Assembly (NCBI GenBank): GCA_023105745.1
Contig: JALGQZ010000011.1
Coordinates: 11,680,975-11,744,974 of the forward strand
From: Austropuccinia psidii
Taxonomy: Eukaryota; Basidiomycota; Pucciniomycetes; Pucciniales; Sphaerophragmiaceae
DNA length: 64,000 nt
Reading direction: 5' to 3'
Position numbers and translations under genes: made by a program. Below are positions 22,840-33,670 of this stretch, piece by piece; position 1 is the first letter of the stretch, and every line of letters begins with the position of its first letter. The notes under the pieces are model-generated. The model did no database searches. It was given only the letters and a program-made list of their open reading frames with translations, and was not told the origin of the DNA.

Positions 22840-24277
22840 TGTTAGGCTGAGTCTATATTGAAGTGGTGATAAGAGTATTTACAGCTAGAATTATGACTGT
22901 GACACGTAGAAAATTGATTAAAAATAAGAGTTTTTGATTTTAAAGATGATTTATAATATATTTAAAGGGTTCTACTATTGGAAAATAGTGGTGGTGAGTG
23001 CTATTGAGAACCCAGGGTGCAATCTTACCAGTTGAGTTACTATAATAAGAGTTACAATAATTAAATATATAATTATACCTGTTTATTACCCAACAGTGAA
23101 ACTGTTTTTGACAGTTTACTACGTAGGGTATTCAAGAGCAGGATGAGGAAAGGCTTTTGGCTGTGAAAAGCCCTCCTTTTATCCTGAAATTGAGGTGGAA
23201 AGGCAGCTAGACCTTTCCACGTAGAGGAAGTGAAGATTTTTCACTCTCTATGTCAGGCTTGTGGTTTGCAAACAACCTGTATACCCTGTATTGGGCTCAG
23301 ATGGGGTTTTGAAACCACATCTGGGCAGTTTTCACCAATACAGGGTGAAAATTTTCATCTGGGGACCTCACAGCCTGATTCTGACGTGTATGACGCATAG
23401 AATGCTGTACAGAAACTGTATGGGACCCCAGTATTGACTGACATATGAGGTATTGAAGTAAAAACATGCTTCTTCGTCTATTTGACACCTCATATTCATG
23501 GTTATGGGATATTATCCCATGGTAAGGCTGTATCTGACAGCAGGTGGGATTTTGACCTTAAAATGGTCATAACTCTGTCAGTTTTTGAGATATCAAGCTC
23601 AACGTTGGTTCATTGAATAGCTCTGTATGAGCTCTACACAATGGTACCCAACTTGACATGGTTATCATTAAATATGACAAAGTTATCCCATGTACAAGTA
23701 TTTTTGTACATTGGCATGGTCTGGGCAAAAGCTGTATTAAATTTGTTTGGCCAATAACTTCTGTTGTAGTTGAGCTATGAGGAAATGGATGGCACCATCA
23801 GATAGCCCTGATTGTGCTCTTTCCAAAAAGACGCCACTTTAGGTATCTCACACTAAAACTGTAAAAGTTAGATGAGAGGTGAATGTTTTGTTCACCCTTA
23901 TTTGGTCTGAATTTGACCATAACTCAAGTAATACTGGTGCTAGCTCAGTTTGGCTAGCACCATTAGATATCCCTGGCTTAGAGCTTCATTTTGAATACCC
24001 TTTTGATGGGGTTAAGCCTCTCCTTCTAGATTTTAGATGAGAGGTGAAAATTAAGGTTTATGCTCAGCAATAACTTTGAGCAGGAATAGCTTTGTTATTT
24101 CTTGTCCTATGGTGATGGGACTTATATTGTCAGAGCGAGGTGAGTTTCCTCTTTCTTCTGATACCTTTTGAGCTAATTTGGCTCAGCTCCATGTTTTGGT
24201 GGTATTTTGGCTATACCATTGGTTTATGGTATTTTGGCTGTCATGCTTGTGCTCTGGTTTTGAGTCACAGGCTGACA
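22840..24277 (-). repeat. 5' LTR of element B (1438 bases)
   Basis: Same length as the 3' LTR at 14592-16029. It begins TGTTA rather than TGTCA on the plus strand and ends CAGGCTGACA. Carries the hairpin at 23284-23345 and a TATA-like GATAAAAGG on the minus strand near 23180, the likely promoter of the element. Confidence 0.95.
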
Positions 24278-24282
24278 ATGTT
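24278..24282. other. Target site duplication of element B, right
   Basis: ATGTT, identical to 14587-14591. Confidence 0.9.
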
Positions 24283-24831
24283 TTTCATTTATTAATTATA
24301 ATTAGAAGAAATTAATTACTATATTGTTTTTTTGTTTTTTAATTTTATAAAGAGTTTTTATCATTAATACCTTCATCACTTTCTACTTTCAACACAAATA
24401 TTTATCTTTTTTGAAGGGAAAGTCCCCTCCTCTGACTTGTTTGAGGGTGTTGTTTCTCTCTTTTAAAAAGAGAAGTTGTAGTATCTATGAAATATAGCAC
24501 CTCCTACTGGAGGACATGAATTAATTTCAAATAAAAATACAGTAAAGGTCCTGTGATGGAAGCTAATGTCAAATTGTTGACAGTCGTCGAAAATATTAAA
24601 AAAAACAGCAATTACAGCACCTTTATTGTAAAAAAATTTACAAATGTGAAACATTTTGAAGAAGCAGTCCTTCTAAACACCTGCTGCTGTAACTTTCATT
24701 AAAAAAACATAAATTTAAAGAAAAAGTAATTTACTTGATATAAGGGCAAAGACTCAGGAGAATTACAAAAAAACCTAAAAAAGCAAAAATGCATGAAAAA
24801 TTAAAAATGGCATGTTACCCTGATTGTGAAC
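24283..24831. other. No recognised gene
   Basis: AT-rich right flank of element B. A 63-codon minus-strand frame at 24463-24654 has no motif. Confidence 0.4.
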
Positions 24832-25290
24832 CTTTGAGATATGACCACATACCCAAAAAGGTCACAAGAAATATTTAAAATAATTATACATTAAAAATAA
24901 TTACCTTAAAACTACAAAAATGCCATAAATAGGCATAAAACTTGGTTTAATTTAAGCCCCAAGGAATAAACATGTGAAATAAATTACACCATTGGATTCT
25001 CAATGGTAAAATACAAATATACCATTTTTATGGCATATCTGTAAAGTCAATATTTAATGAGTTATAAGTAATAATACCTTATAAAAAACATGAATCCTTA
25101 ATATTTCAAATACCAATGAAACAACATGTGAGATAAATGGTACAATTGGATTCCCCATAAAAATCTACACATAAAACAATTAAGAAGCTAATCTCCAACG
25201 TCAATAGTTAAGGAGTTAAGCTGAATATATGCAATTTTTTGGTCAATGCATATATTCAAGGATTTTAACTAATATCTTTTGAAATATACA
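24832..25290 (-). repeat. Family 3 LTR-like repeat, inverted, degenerate
   Basis: The left end on the plus strand reads TGTGAACCTTTGAGATATGA, the inverse of the family 3 tail, followed by the inverse of TTTTTGGGTATGTGG. The rest is AT-rich and only weakly similar to 6660-7122. The right end is uncertain. Confidence 0.45.
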
Positions 25291-28200
25291 TGATAGAGTG
25301 ATAAACCAAAAAAAAAGTCACCACATAATTACTATGGGAATACAGAAATGAACTTTATTTCACAAGCTATAAAAAAGGTTAAAACCTGTAAGGGATTATT
25401 GATTAAAATCAATTGAGCTGTTGACCACTTTGTTGTGAAAGTGGTACAAACTTGAAAAAAAAGACAGTTGGATTATACTAGTTTATTTGTGAATAATGAT
25501 GTATTTTCTATTACCATATTCAAGGTATAACCCCTTGAAATCATGGTTTGAAGTTAAAAATATTAAATTTTTTCAGAAAAGATGAGTTACAAGAAAAATC
25601 ATCAAAAATACAGTTTTGATGATGTAATAAAATCCTCTTGAAGGTGTAATGAGGACATGCCAGGCTATCAGAATCCACTCGTAGAATAGCTGTAGCGTGT
25701 ATAACTTAGAATTTCTTAATGATCAAAGTTTAAGATTAAATTTGATCATTTAAGATCACTAACTGTAATCTTATTTTAGGTTTAACAGTCATATAAGTGA
25801 TAAAGCTGGTTAATACTATTAGCATATGATTAATACTAATAAAATACACAGAGTTTAGGCTTATTTGAAGCCTATGATGTCATCAAACTTAGAGCTATAG
25901 TGATAACTCTAAATAATGGCCTAATTATGAGGTAAGATGGTTTGATCATGTGGTAATCATCACCAAACCTTAAAATATTGATCATTTCTAGTAAAACGCA
26001 TCAGTACACGTCTACTGGAAGCCCGTTGGACTCTAGGAGGGAGGTATTTACTATAAAGAGAGCTCTTTTTACTCTGTTTTCCCCTCAGATGATTACAAAA
26101 CATTAAATCATTAAATAAAAAGGTAATTTCTTTATTATTTATATATAAAACCTTTATATTATTAAAGACCAAAGATAATCTTATTATAATATTCATATCT
26201 GACGTGATTATTGCAATTATTTAATTCTTTTGTCTATATTTCTCTCAAAAACCTCTATTCCATGTAAAATCAAGAAAAATTGTAATTTCTCTTAAATTTC
26301 ATTGTAACTACAATTAATATAAGTTGTATTTACATTTTTAGATGTAAACCTATTCAAAATTATTGTATTAAGCATCAAAAGTAGGTTTTTTCTCTATTAT
26401 TACTTTAATAATTCTATAATTGATATAAATAGTATTTATATTAATTTATAACTTCAATATTAGTAATATTATTGTTATTAATTGTTTTTTATTAATAAAA
26501 AACAATTTTTAATGCCTTTATTATTTGTTGGTAACAATAATAAAGTGCTTTTAAATATATCAATTATCTTATATTAATATATTTACTTATTATATTATTC
26601 TTTTATAATAAAAATTATATTATTATATTTATTTAATAATATAATTATTTTATGCCATAATTATAATAATTCTTTACTATTATAATTATTTTGATCTGAT
26701 TTATTCCATTTATAAGGACATTGATAGTACAATAAGTAAAATATTACTAATTTTTACTTATTGTTTCATAGTCAAACCTTAAATTGAAGCATGGATAAAG
26801 AAACTCAAAAAAAAAAATTGAAAAATCTTTTGTGGAGTAGCAGCAAGGAAGTTCTTTCTATTTATCTTGTCCAAATGATATAAGAGATGTTTGATTGTAA
26901 TAGTGAAATAAACTTCAATGAACCTCTCATAAATGCTCTTATACTTCATTGTTTTGTAGTATACCCATAATTTCCATGAATTATTTGTTATAAAAACATT
27001 TTCACAGTGTTTTTTGTGTTTTTTGCTTCTGTTTGCTCCAAAAGCAAAGGTTAATGATATTTATGTTTAAAAGAAATATTGGAAATATCAATAGGAGCAT
27101 ATCTTAAATTCAATATTATTCCGATGAGATTTTGAGAAATGATTTTTTTGTTTCAATATGAAAAAATAAGTTCACTTAATATCCAAGAGCTGTCTTTCCA
27201 TAAAGCATATAATTATGTAAAAAAACACAAAACTGTATTTTTCTTAAATACTGTTCAAATATTTGACATTAAGATTAATTATAAAATTTCCTTTTGAAAT
27301 ATCAAAAGTAATTTTATTCAATTTATAAATAGATGTATTTGAAATCTCTTATCATACTCGCATTTAGAAAAGCATATATTTCATGGTTAATTTGCATAAT
27401 TAATCTGTTTTTTGTAAAGAAAATTCATTATTGGGCTGAAGAATTTCTTAACGGAAACCTTTTGCAAATTGTCATCAAAAAATCATAATAAAAGTTTCAA
27501 TTTCATTATAAATTATTCATAACCACAATACGATAATTGAATCATTATTGAGAGGATTGGCTGATTCTGAGTGGGCAACACACTGAAGTGATATTCATTC
27601 AACATCAAGCTTCATTCCAAAATGTTTCTAGATTAATTATGTGGTCTCCCTTTCTTAACTGCTTTTTTTAAAAACTATTTAGACCTTTTATTAAGCATAA
27701 ATAGCAAATAAAGACACAAAATATCTTCCTATTATCTTCAAGAAAAACTTGTCAGAGCTATATATATAATTTTCCTAACTAAACTTTATAAACACCTTCT
27801 CATTTTGAATCTTTCATTATCTTGGGTTTGATAAATATTTCAAATTAATACCAGCTTCAAAACACTACAAGAAGCTTTAAAGATGGGTTTTGAGAAATAA
27901 ATTTTCAAAAAAAACAACTTCTACCAATTTTTGTTCTTTAATATTATATAGCATTCCCATTATTTGAGAGTAACTAATTTAATTGTTTTATTCATTTGAA
28001 AATATGAAATTTTTGAGTTTTCTCAATGGCTGTTGTAAATTTATATTAGCCCAATTTATGTGAGTAAAAGATGTCTAGAAATTTGTCCTCATAAATTCGA
28101 GTAATTATTTTTGTAGAGAAAACAGAAAATAATGGTCTGAATTTTTTTTAATAATATTGATTTTTTATTTTTCAGTTCTGATGAACTTGAAAATCGTTGA

Positions 28201-29554
28201 TTAAATACTTAAGGTTATCAAACAACCAAATTCAGATATAATATTAAGCTTTTCAGTGGAACGAGAGCTCTTCATATATTCCAATTGTTTGCATATGTTC
28301 TTAATATCAAGGAAATTGAAGTAAAAATCTAGGAAGCCTATATAATACAGTCAATATGATTAAAAAAAGTACATTAAATAGAAAGATATCTTGATGCAGT
28401 CTTATTAAATGACCAAATAATTATTTAAATTAAGTTGCAGCCATATCTATACATTAATATTGAATTTCCTCACATTTCACAAAAATACTTAAGTTATTCA
28501 AGCTTTGCTTCATTTATTTTTGCAGACACCACCCTAACTCCCTTAAAATAACACCCCAAATAATTCAATTTTCCACATATCGAAGTAATTCACTACATAA
28601 AGATGGTAAAATAATATTTGTTGATTTGTCTCAAAAAAATGAAAAGTCAAGCTTAGTTGGTATCAATGAATAAAATCTTTAAATTCCATCAAAAATTGAG
28701 TAAATGATTGTTTTCATTGTTATGAATAATTGGAATTCTTTTTAATAATATTTTTTTACATAAATATTGGAATAGATGTTATTTTACACCATCAAGTTAT
28801 AAAATAAAAAATTTACCAATTGTTAAAATAAAGCCCAAGATTCCACTTTTAATATTCATATTATCTACTCATAATCTTAAAAGCCTCCTATCAAGATGTT
28901 TATGGGAAGAAATATGGGGTATAGTCTTTGATATATACTGAATGTTGTGAGCTCCTGCTTAAAATTAGATTAACCCATTAATCTTGACAGATTTGTTCAA
29001 TTTTTATTAAAATATTCCTTTATAAAATGGAAAAAGAAGGGATATAAAGTCTCAAAAAAGATATCTTTTAATTGAGAGCAAAAGGTTCCATGGTAGGGTA
29101 TATTTTTAATGATACTTATATGTGAAGAAAGTCCCAAATTCTATAAAACATTTTATCATATTTGAAAATATTCTTTGAAGCTTGAAGGTTTCCAATTTCA
29201 ATATTGCTTATCTATGGGATGCCATAGCTGAGTTTGAAAAATAATTAATATTGAAAATGAAATATAAATATGAAGATATATAAGAAACACCCAAAGAAGT
29301 TCAGTTTTATGTAAATCAAATGATCAAAAGAAATAAAAAGGTTGAAAAATGGGAAATTGAAGAAAGTCTTTGAATAAGGTGTTGTTCAATGATTGATCTT
29401 TGAAAATCCCAACAAAGAAATTCCATTTCATCATGTGAATTTATATTTCTTTTCTTGCATATACTATTTGAATTATCTCCAAGACTTCCATTTATAGATC
29501 TGATTTCTGTCCTAGGTCTAACCTGAATCTCATGTATCTTCCTTTTCAAATTCT
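25291..29554. other. Old AT-rich debris, no recognised gene
   Basis: Very AT-rich, with runs of TTATTA-like sequence near 26400-26700. No open frame above 80 codons and no protein motif recognised on either strand. It is probably decayed repeats. Confidence 0.5.
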
Positions 29555-30095
29555 AAAGGTCAACCTGATGTCAGGTGTAGCCACTTTGCTCATGGTGAAT
29601 TGTTGTGTTAAGATTGAGGTGTGGTATGTGGTTGGGAGTTATGAGGAATTGAAGTATTTGCAATTGAAATGTCAAAATGTGCTCCTTCATTACCTAAGTG
29701 AACTTGTATTTACATATGTGGAATCAATAATTACAGTTGTGTATTGGAAACTTTCAATTAAATGACATATGTAAAGTTCTAGTATAGTACATGATGGGAA
29801 TTTAAAAAGAAAATGATTTGGAAAAATTAATTTTGGTAGGGAAAATGAATGTTGGCTCAAAAGGTTCCAGGTCTCCCCAAATTCCTTGCTGAAAGCCATG
29901 GGATGTCAAAATTTGTGCATTATCGCATCCCTTTTGGCCTGCAATTAAGTCACAGGGTCTGTGACTAAATTGATGATGAGGTTCTGATATCAACCAGGGC
30001 AGCTTTACCAGGTATTACTATAGAAATGGCTAATTGAAGGGACTAAAATGGCTAAACCAGCCCTTTTTTGTCCAAACAGGGTTCATGGATGCCAT
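29555..30095 (-). repeat. Family 3 repeat fragment, inverted
   Basis: The reverse complement matches 4020-4640 in order: GCCAATTATG, TAGCCATTTTAG, TAGTAATACCTG, GTCACAGACCCTGTGA, CAGCAAGGA and ATACTTCAATTCCTCATAA. Short frames here are artefacts of the repeat. Confidence 0.65.
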
Positions 30096-30370
30096 AATTG
30101 GCTTTTCTGTTGTCATAGTGTTTCTCACAGCTTATTTGAGGAAATCTTACTTTTTGAGTAAGGAAATTGGTGGCTATAATACAAAGTCTTCTATATTCCA
30201 CTTTTCCCTTCATGTTAGAATATTTTCCTTTTATAATTATTTTCAAAACTGTAGAATAAATGAATAGAGGATTACAACCACCTCTCTTAAATAATTTTAA
30301 ACCTTTCAAAAGAATGAAAAATAATTATAATTTTTTTTACTATTATAATCGTTTTTACCCTTGAGCCACC

Positions 30371-31771
30371 TGTCAGCCTGTGACTCAAAACTAGAGCACA
30401 AGCATGACAGCCAATATACCATAAATCAATGGTATAGCCAAGATACCACCAAAACATGGAGCTGCGTCAAATAAGCTCAAAAGGTATCAAAAGAAAGAGG
30501 AAACTCACCTCTTCCTGAAAATATAAGTCCCATCACCATAGGACAAGAAATAACAAAGTTATTGCTGAGCATAAACCTTAATTTTCACCTCTCATCTAAA
30601 ATCTAGAAGGAGAGTCTTAACCCCATCAAATGGGTATTCAAAATGAAGCTCTAAGCCAGGGCTATCCAATGGTACTAGCCAAACTGAGCTAGCACCAATA
30701 TTACTGGAGTTATGGTCAATTTCAGGCCAAATAAGGGTGAACAAAACATTCACCTCTCATCTAACTTCCCCAGTTTTAGTGTGGGATACCTGAAGTGGGG
30801 TCTTTTTAGAAAGAGCACAATCAGGGCTATCTGATGGTGTCATCTACCTCCACATATCTAAACTACTGCAGAAGTTATGGGGCAAACAAGCTCAATACAG
30901 CTTTTTGCCTAAAACACACAAATGTACCAAGCACTTGTACATGGGATAACTTTGCCATATTTAATGATACCCATATCAAATGAGGCACCATTGTGTAGAG
31001 AACATAAAGGGCTACACAATGAACCAATTTTGAGGTTGATATCTCAAGAATTGACAAAGCTATGGCTGTTTTAAGGTCAGATTCCCACCTGCTGTCATAT
31101 ACAGCCTTACCATCGGATAAGATCCCATAATCATGAATATGAGGTGTCAAATAGACAAAGAAGCATGTTTTTACTTAAATACCTCATATTTCAGTCAATA
31201 CTGTGGTCCCATACAGTTTCTGTACAGCATTCTACAGGTCATACACATCAGAATCAGGCTGTCAGGTGCCCAGATGAAAATTTTCACCCTGTATTGGTGA
31301 AAACTGCCCAGATGTGGTTTCAAAACCACATCTGAGCCCAATACAGGTTATACAGGCTGTTTGCAAACCACAAGCCAGTACTAGAGAGTGAAAAAATCTT
31401 CACTTCATCTACGTGGAAAGGTCTAGCACCCTTTCCACCCCATTTCAAGATAAAAAGAAGGCTTTTCACAGCCAGAATGATCTCCTCATCCTGCTGTTGA
31501 ATATCCTACGTAGTAAACTGTCCAAAGAAGTTTTACTCTTGGGTAATAATCAGGGTATAATTATAGTTTTAATTATTGTAGTTCTTATTATAGTAATCCA
31601 ACTGGTAAGACTGCATCCTGGGTTCTCAATAGCGCTCATAAACCCTCTTATTATATTATAAAACCATCATATTATTAAAAACTCTTATTTTAAAACTATT
31701 TTCACATGTCACAGTCATAGTTCTAGTTGTAAATAGCCTAATTACTGCTTCAACATAGACTCCAGCTGACA
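30371..31771 (+). repeat. 5' LTR of element D (1401 bases)
   Basis: It starts TGTCAGCCTGTGACTCAAAA and ends CCAGCTGACA. It matches the B LTRs in reverse orientation with small deletions. The long hairpin is at 31287-31347 and a TATA-like AAGATAAAAAG near 31446. Confidence 0.92.
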
Positions 31772-31774
31772 TTT

Positions 31775-31787
31775 TGGGGGCCTGGCC
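31775..31787 (+). other. Candidate primer-binding site of element D
   Basis: TGGGGGCCTGGCC, three bases after the LTR end, identical to B and C. Confidence 0.6.
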
Positions 31788-32376
31788 GTGTTTTAAACCT
31801 TTTTTGACCCTTATAATTGAGTTTTTTGTCTTATTTCTCACTTTCTGACATTTGTTTTATTCTTTTTAGGCGTAATATTTCTTAAAAATATATATATTAT
31901 ATATATATTTCTCTTTTTGGTACATATACCACCTTTTTTACTCACATTTTAAAAGAGTACCTGTCACGTGGCTAAAAACCACAAGACCCTTATTTTTGTC
32001 GTGTTTTACATATAAAAACACATAAGCCATTAATACAGCCTTATTTTTTAAGTAAAATAAGAAACCTCATACTGATAAACCAACAGTTGAGTCGTGGTTG
32101 GACGAACTGTTAACTCAATTGCCCTGTTATACACCACTTTTTGACAGTTTACACTTTCTAAATACAAGTTGTTCTGTGAGATATTGGAATACAAACAGTA
32201 TACCAAATATTATTGAGCTGTATTTCTGATGTGGAATTGTTAATTAAATCACACTGTCATTGTACAAGGGCACACTGTAATAATATACAAGCCCAGAGGC
32301 CATTATTAGACGTGCAAAACCAGCATTTCTTGAGAAGTCTTAACTGACATAAGCCATCTTGTTCCTGTTTTTTCAG
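31788..32376 (+). other. 5' leader of element D with splice acceptor
   Basis: Non-coding, with GACGTG/CACGTG motifs. It ends in a pyrimidine-rich CCTGTTTTTTCAG at 32376, a strong splice acceptor directly before ORF0. The donor is unknown. Confidence 0.55.
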
Positions 32377-32676
32377 TGGAAGAAAATTTCATACCACTTG
32401 AAAGCCAGTCACAGGCCAACACACCAGTGACACCCTCAGAACCAGAGGGCAGCAAAGGCAAAGGAAAGAGGCACAGTGAAGGCCTGATAACAGAAAAGAA
32501 GTGGACACCCATTGCCACTCAGAAGAGTAGAAAACCACTAAATTCTGCATCAATACAAGGTAAACCAACCTTGATAACTTGTACAGGAAAAATTACAATT
32601 ATTAACCCAGTTGTAACCTCCAAAGGCAAACTGCCCAAATAAGCAGATAAAAAATTTGTACAAGGCACAGTCAAAG
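32377..32676 (+). pseudogene. ORF0: 5' coding exon of element D
   Basis: It reads EENFIPLESQSQANTPV through TSKGKLPK, then a TAA where B has Ser, then ADKKFVQGTVKG to the donor AAAG/GTAAAT at 32677. The frame is otherwise open. Same unknown basic protein as in B and C. The apparent GTG start is an artefact of the upstream splice acceptor. Confidence 0.7.
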
Positions 32677-32745
32677 GTAAATACCGTAAGAACATAAAGT
32701 TTTTGACTGCTTGCAAACACTAACATGTCACCTGTACACCTCAGA
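32677..32745 (+). other. Intron between ORF0 and ORF1 of element D (69 bases)
   Basis: Donor GTAAAT, acceptor CACCTCAG. The ATG of ORF2 (MSPVHLRD) is at 32725, inside the intron. Confidence 0.7.
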
Positions 32746-32973
32746 GATCTTGGCTTCCAAAGGAACCAGCCAGAGGACAGAGAAGGTTTGTACAGAACCA
32801 GGAAACCTGAAAGAGGACACCTTGGACACAGTATTGGATGGCAAAACAATGAGGGAGATAATATCAACCCTGCCATTCACACTCCAATTCAATGGAGACC
32901 TCAAACCAGAGGACTGGAGAGACATGGATCAAGTTCTTCAGCTCCACCAACTCCTCAGGGACTTATTCCAATG
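32725..32973 (+). pseudogene. gag: Overlapping ORF1 and ORF2 start of element D, truncated
   Basis: Two frames are open together. ORF2 starts at 32725 (MSPVHLRDLGFQRNQPEDRE). ORF1 enters at 32746 after the splice (EILASKGTSQRTEK, later LQLHQLLRDLF). Both match element B closely. Homology ends at about 32973; the few codons after it, up to 33021 and 33037, are read from the neighbouring LTR. Confidence 0.8.
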
Positions 32974-33646
32974 CTTCCAAGCCAGATATCTTCTCCAATT
33001 TGGAAGATATCTGTATTCTGATGATACAGTTTTGTAGGGATTGATTAGCTCTACAGTTTGGTATATTACACTGTACAGTTGTATGAGTGTATGCCAAAGA
33101 TACAGGGGTTTGTTTACTTTCTTGTTTTCAGAATATCTGTATTTTTGGTTGTTAAACCTTTGAACCAAGATCCCTCAGTCAATTTAAGAGATACAGAGGT
33201 CTAATGTATCTCAAATTAAAGCTCTTGTTTATATCTTTAATTTGGTTATACTTTTGTACAGTTTTGTACAAGCCCCCTTTGACTTTCAGGGGGGTCTTGG
33301 TTTTGAAATAAAGGTCATATGGTATCTCCAGTTGTAGTGGTGTTACAACAACATGGATGATATCATTGTGTAGCTCTCTATGTTAGCTTTAAGAAAAATA
33401 CCATTTTGGTATAGAATAACTTAAATATGCATAAGTTAGATGAGAGGTGAAAATGAGGGTTTTGACTTGTTTATTCTCCTCTAGGTTTCCTTATTCTGTT
33501 TGGATAAGGTTGGTGTTTAATTTAAGAGGATTGTTTTCCTCTTATTTATTACCTGTATTGACTATGTTTGTTCAATACTTGTCATACCATTATTTATGGT
33601 ATGTTGGATGTCATGCAAGTGCTCTGTTTTGATTCACAGGCTGACA
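32974..33646 (-). repeat. 3' LTR of element C, first 673 bases
   Basis: Aligns with 41587-42260 nearly base for base. It stops at CTTCCAAGCC, where element D sequence begins. The plus-strand end CAGGCTGACA (33646) is intact. Confidence 0.9.
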
Positions 33647-33648
33647 TA

Positions 33649-33656
33649 CCCTCCCT
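33649..33656 (-). other. Polypurine tract of element C
   Basis: AGGGAGGG on the minus strand, two bases from the LTR. Confidence 0.85.
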
Positions 33657-33670
33657 CAAAAGAAGGCTCA

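Larger units (their letters stand above)
14592..24277 (-). mobile_element. Ty3/gypsy element B (family 2), complete but inactive
   Basis: A 9686-base element on the minus strand with two 1438-base LTRs, primer-binding site, ORF0, overlapping ORF1 and ORF2/gag, pol with chromodomain, polypurine tract and ATGTT target duplications. It is dead. Lesions include a stop after the capsid region, a 13-base deletion at the end of RNase H, a stop before the integrase tail, a stop in ORF0, and YIYD in place of the YIDD active site of reverse transcriptase. The LTRs differ at about ten positions in the first 330 bases, mostly transitions, and less further in. Confidence 0.95.
30371..32973 (+). mobile_element. 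Ty3/gypsy element D (family 2), 5' end only
   Basis: A full 5' LTR, primer-binding site, leader, ORF0, intron and the start of the overlapping ORF1/ORF2 region. It stops abruptly at about 32973, where sequence of the C element LTR begins in opposite orientation. The rest of gag, pol and the 3' LTR are absent from the window. Confidence 0.9.

Noticed and set aside
25960..26196. 78-codon minus-strand ORF with PPRVQRASSRRVL
   Set aside because: It caught the eye as protein-like, but I know no family with this pattern and the surroundings are decayed AT-rich DNA.
29532..29765. 77-codon plus-strand ORF
   Set aside because: It lies on the antisense strand of a family 3 repeat fragment and shows no motif.
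32376..32642. ORF0 as a free-standing gene with a GTG start
   Set aside because: Eukaryotic initiation at GTG is unlikely; the GTG straddles a splice acceptor conserved in three elements.
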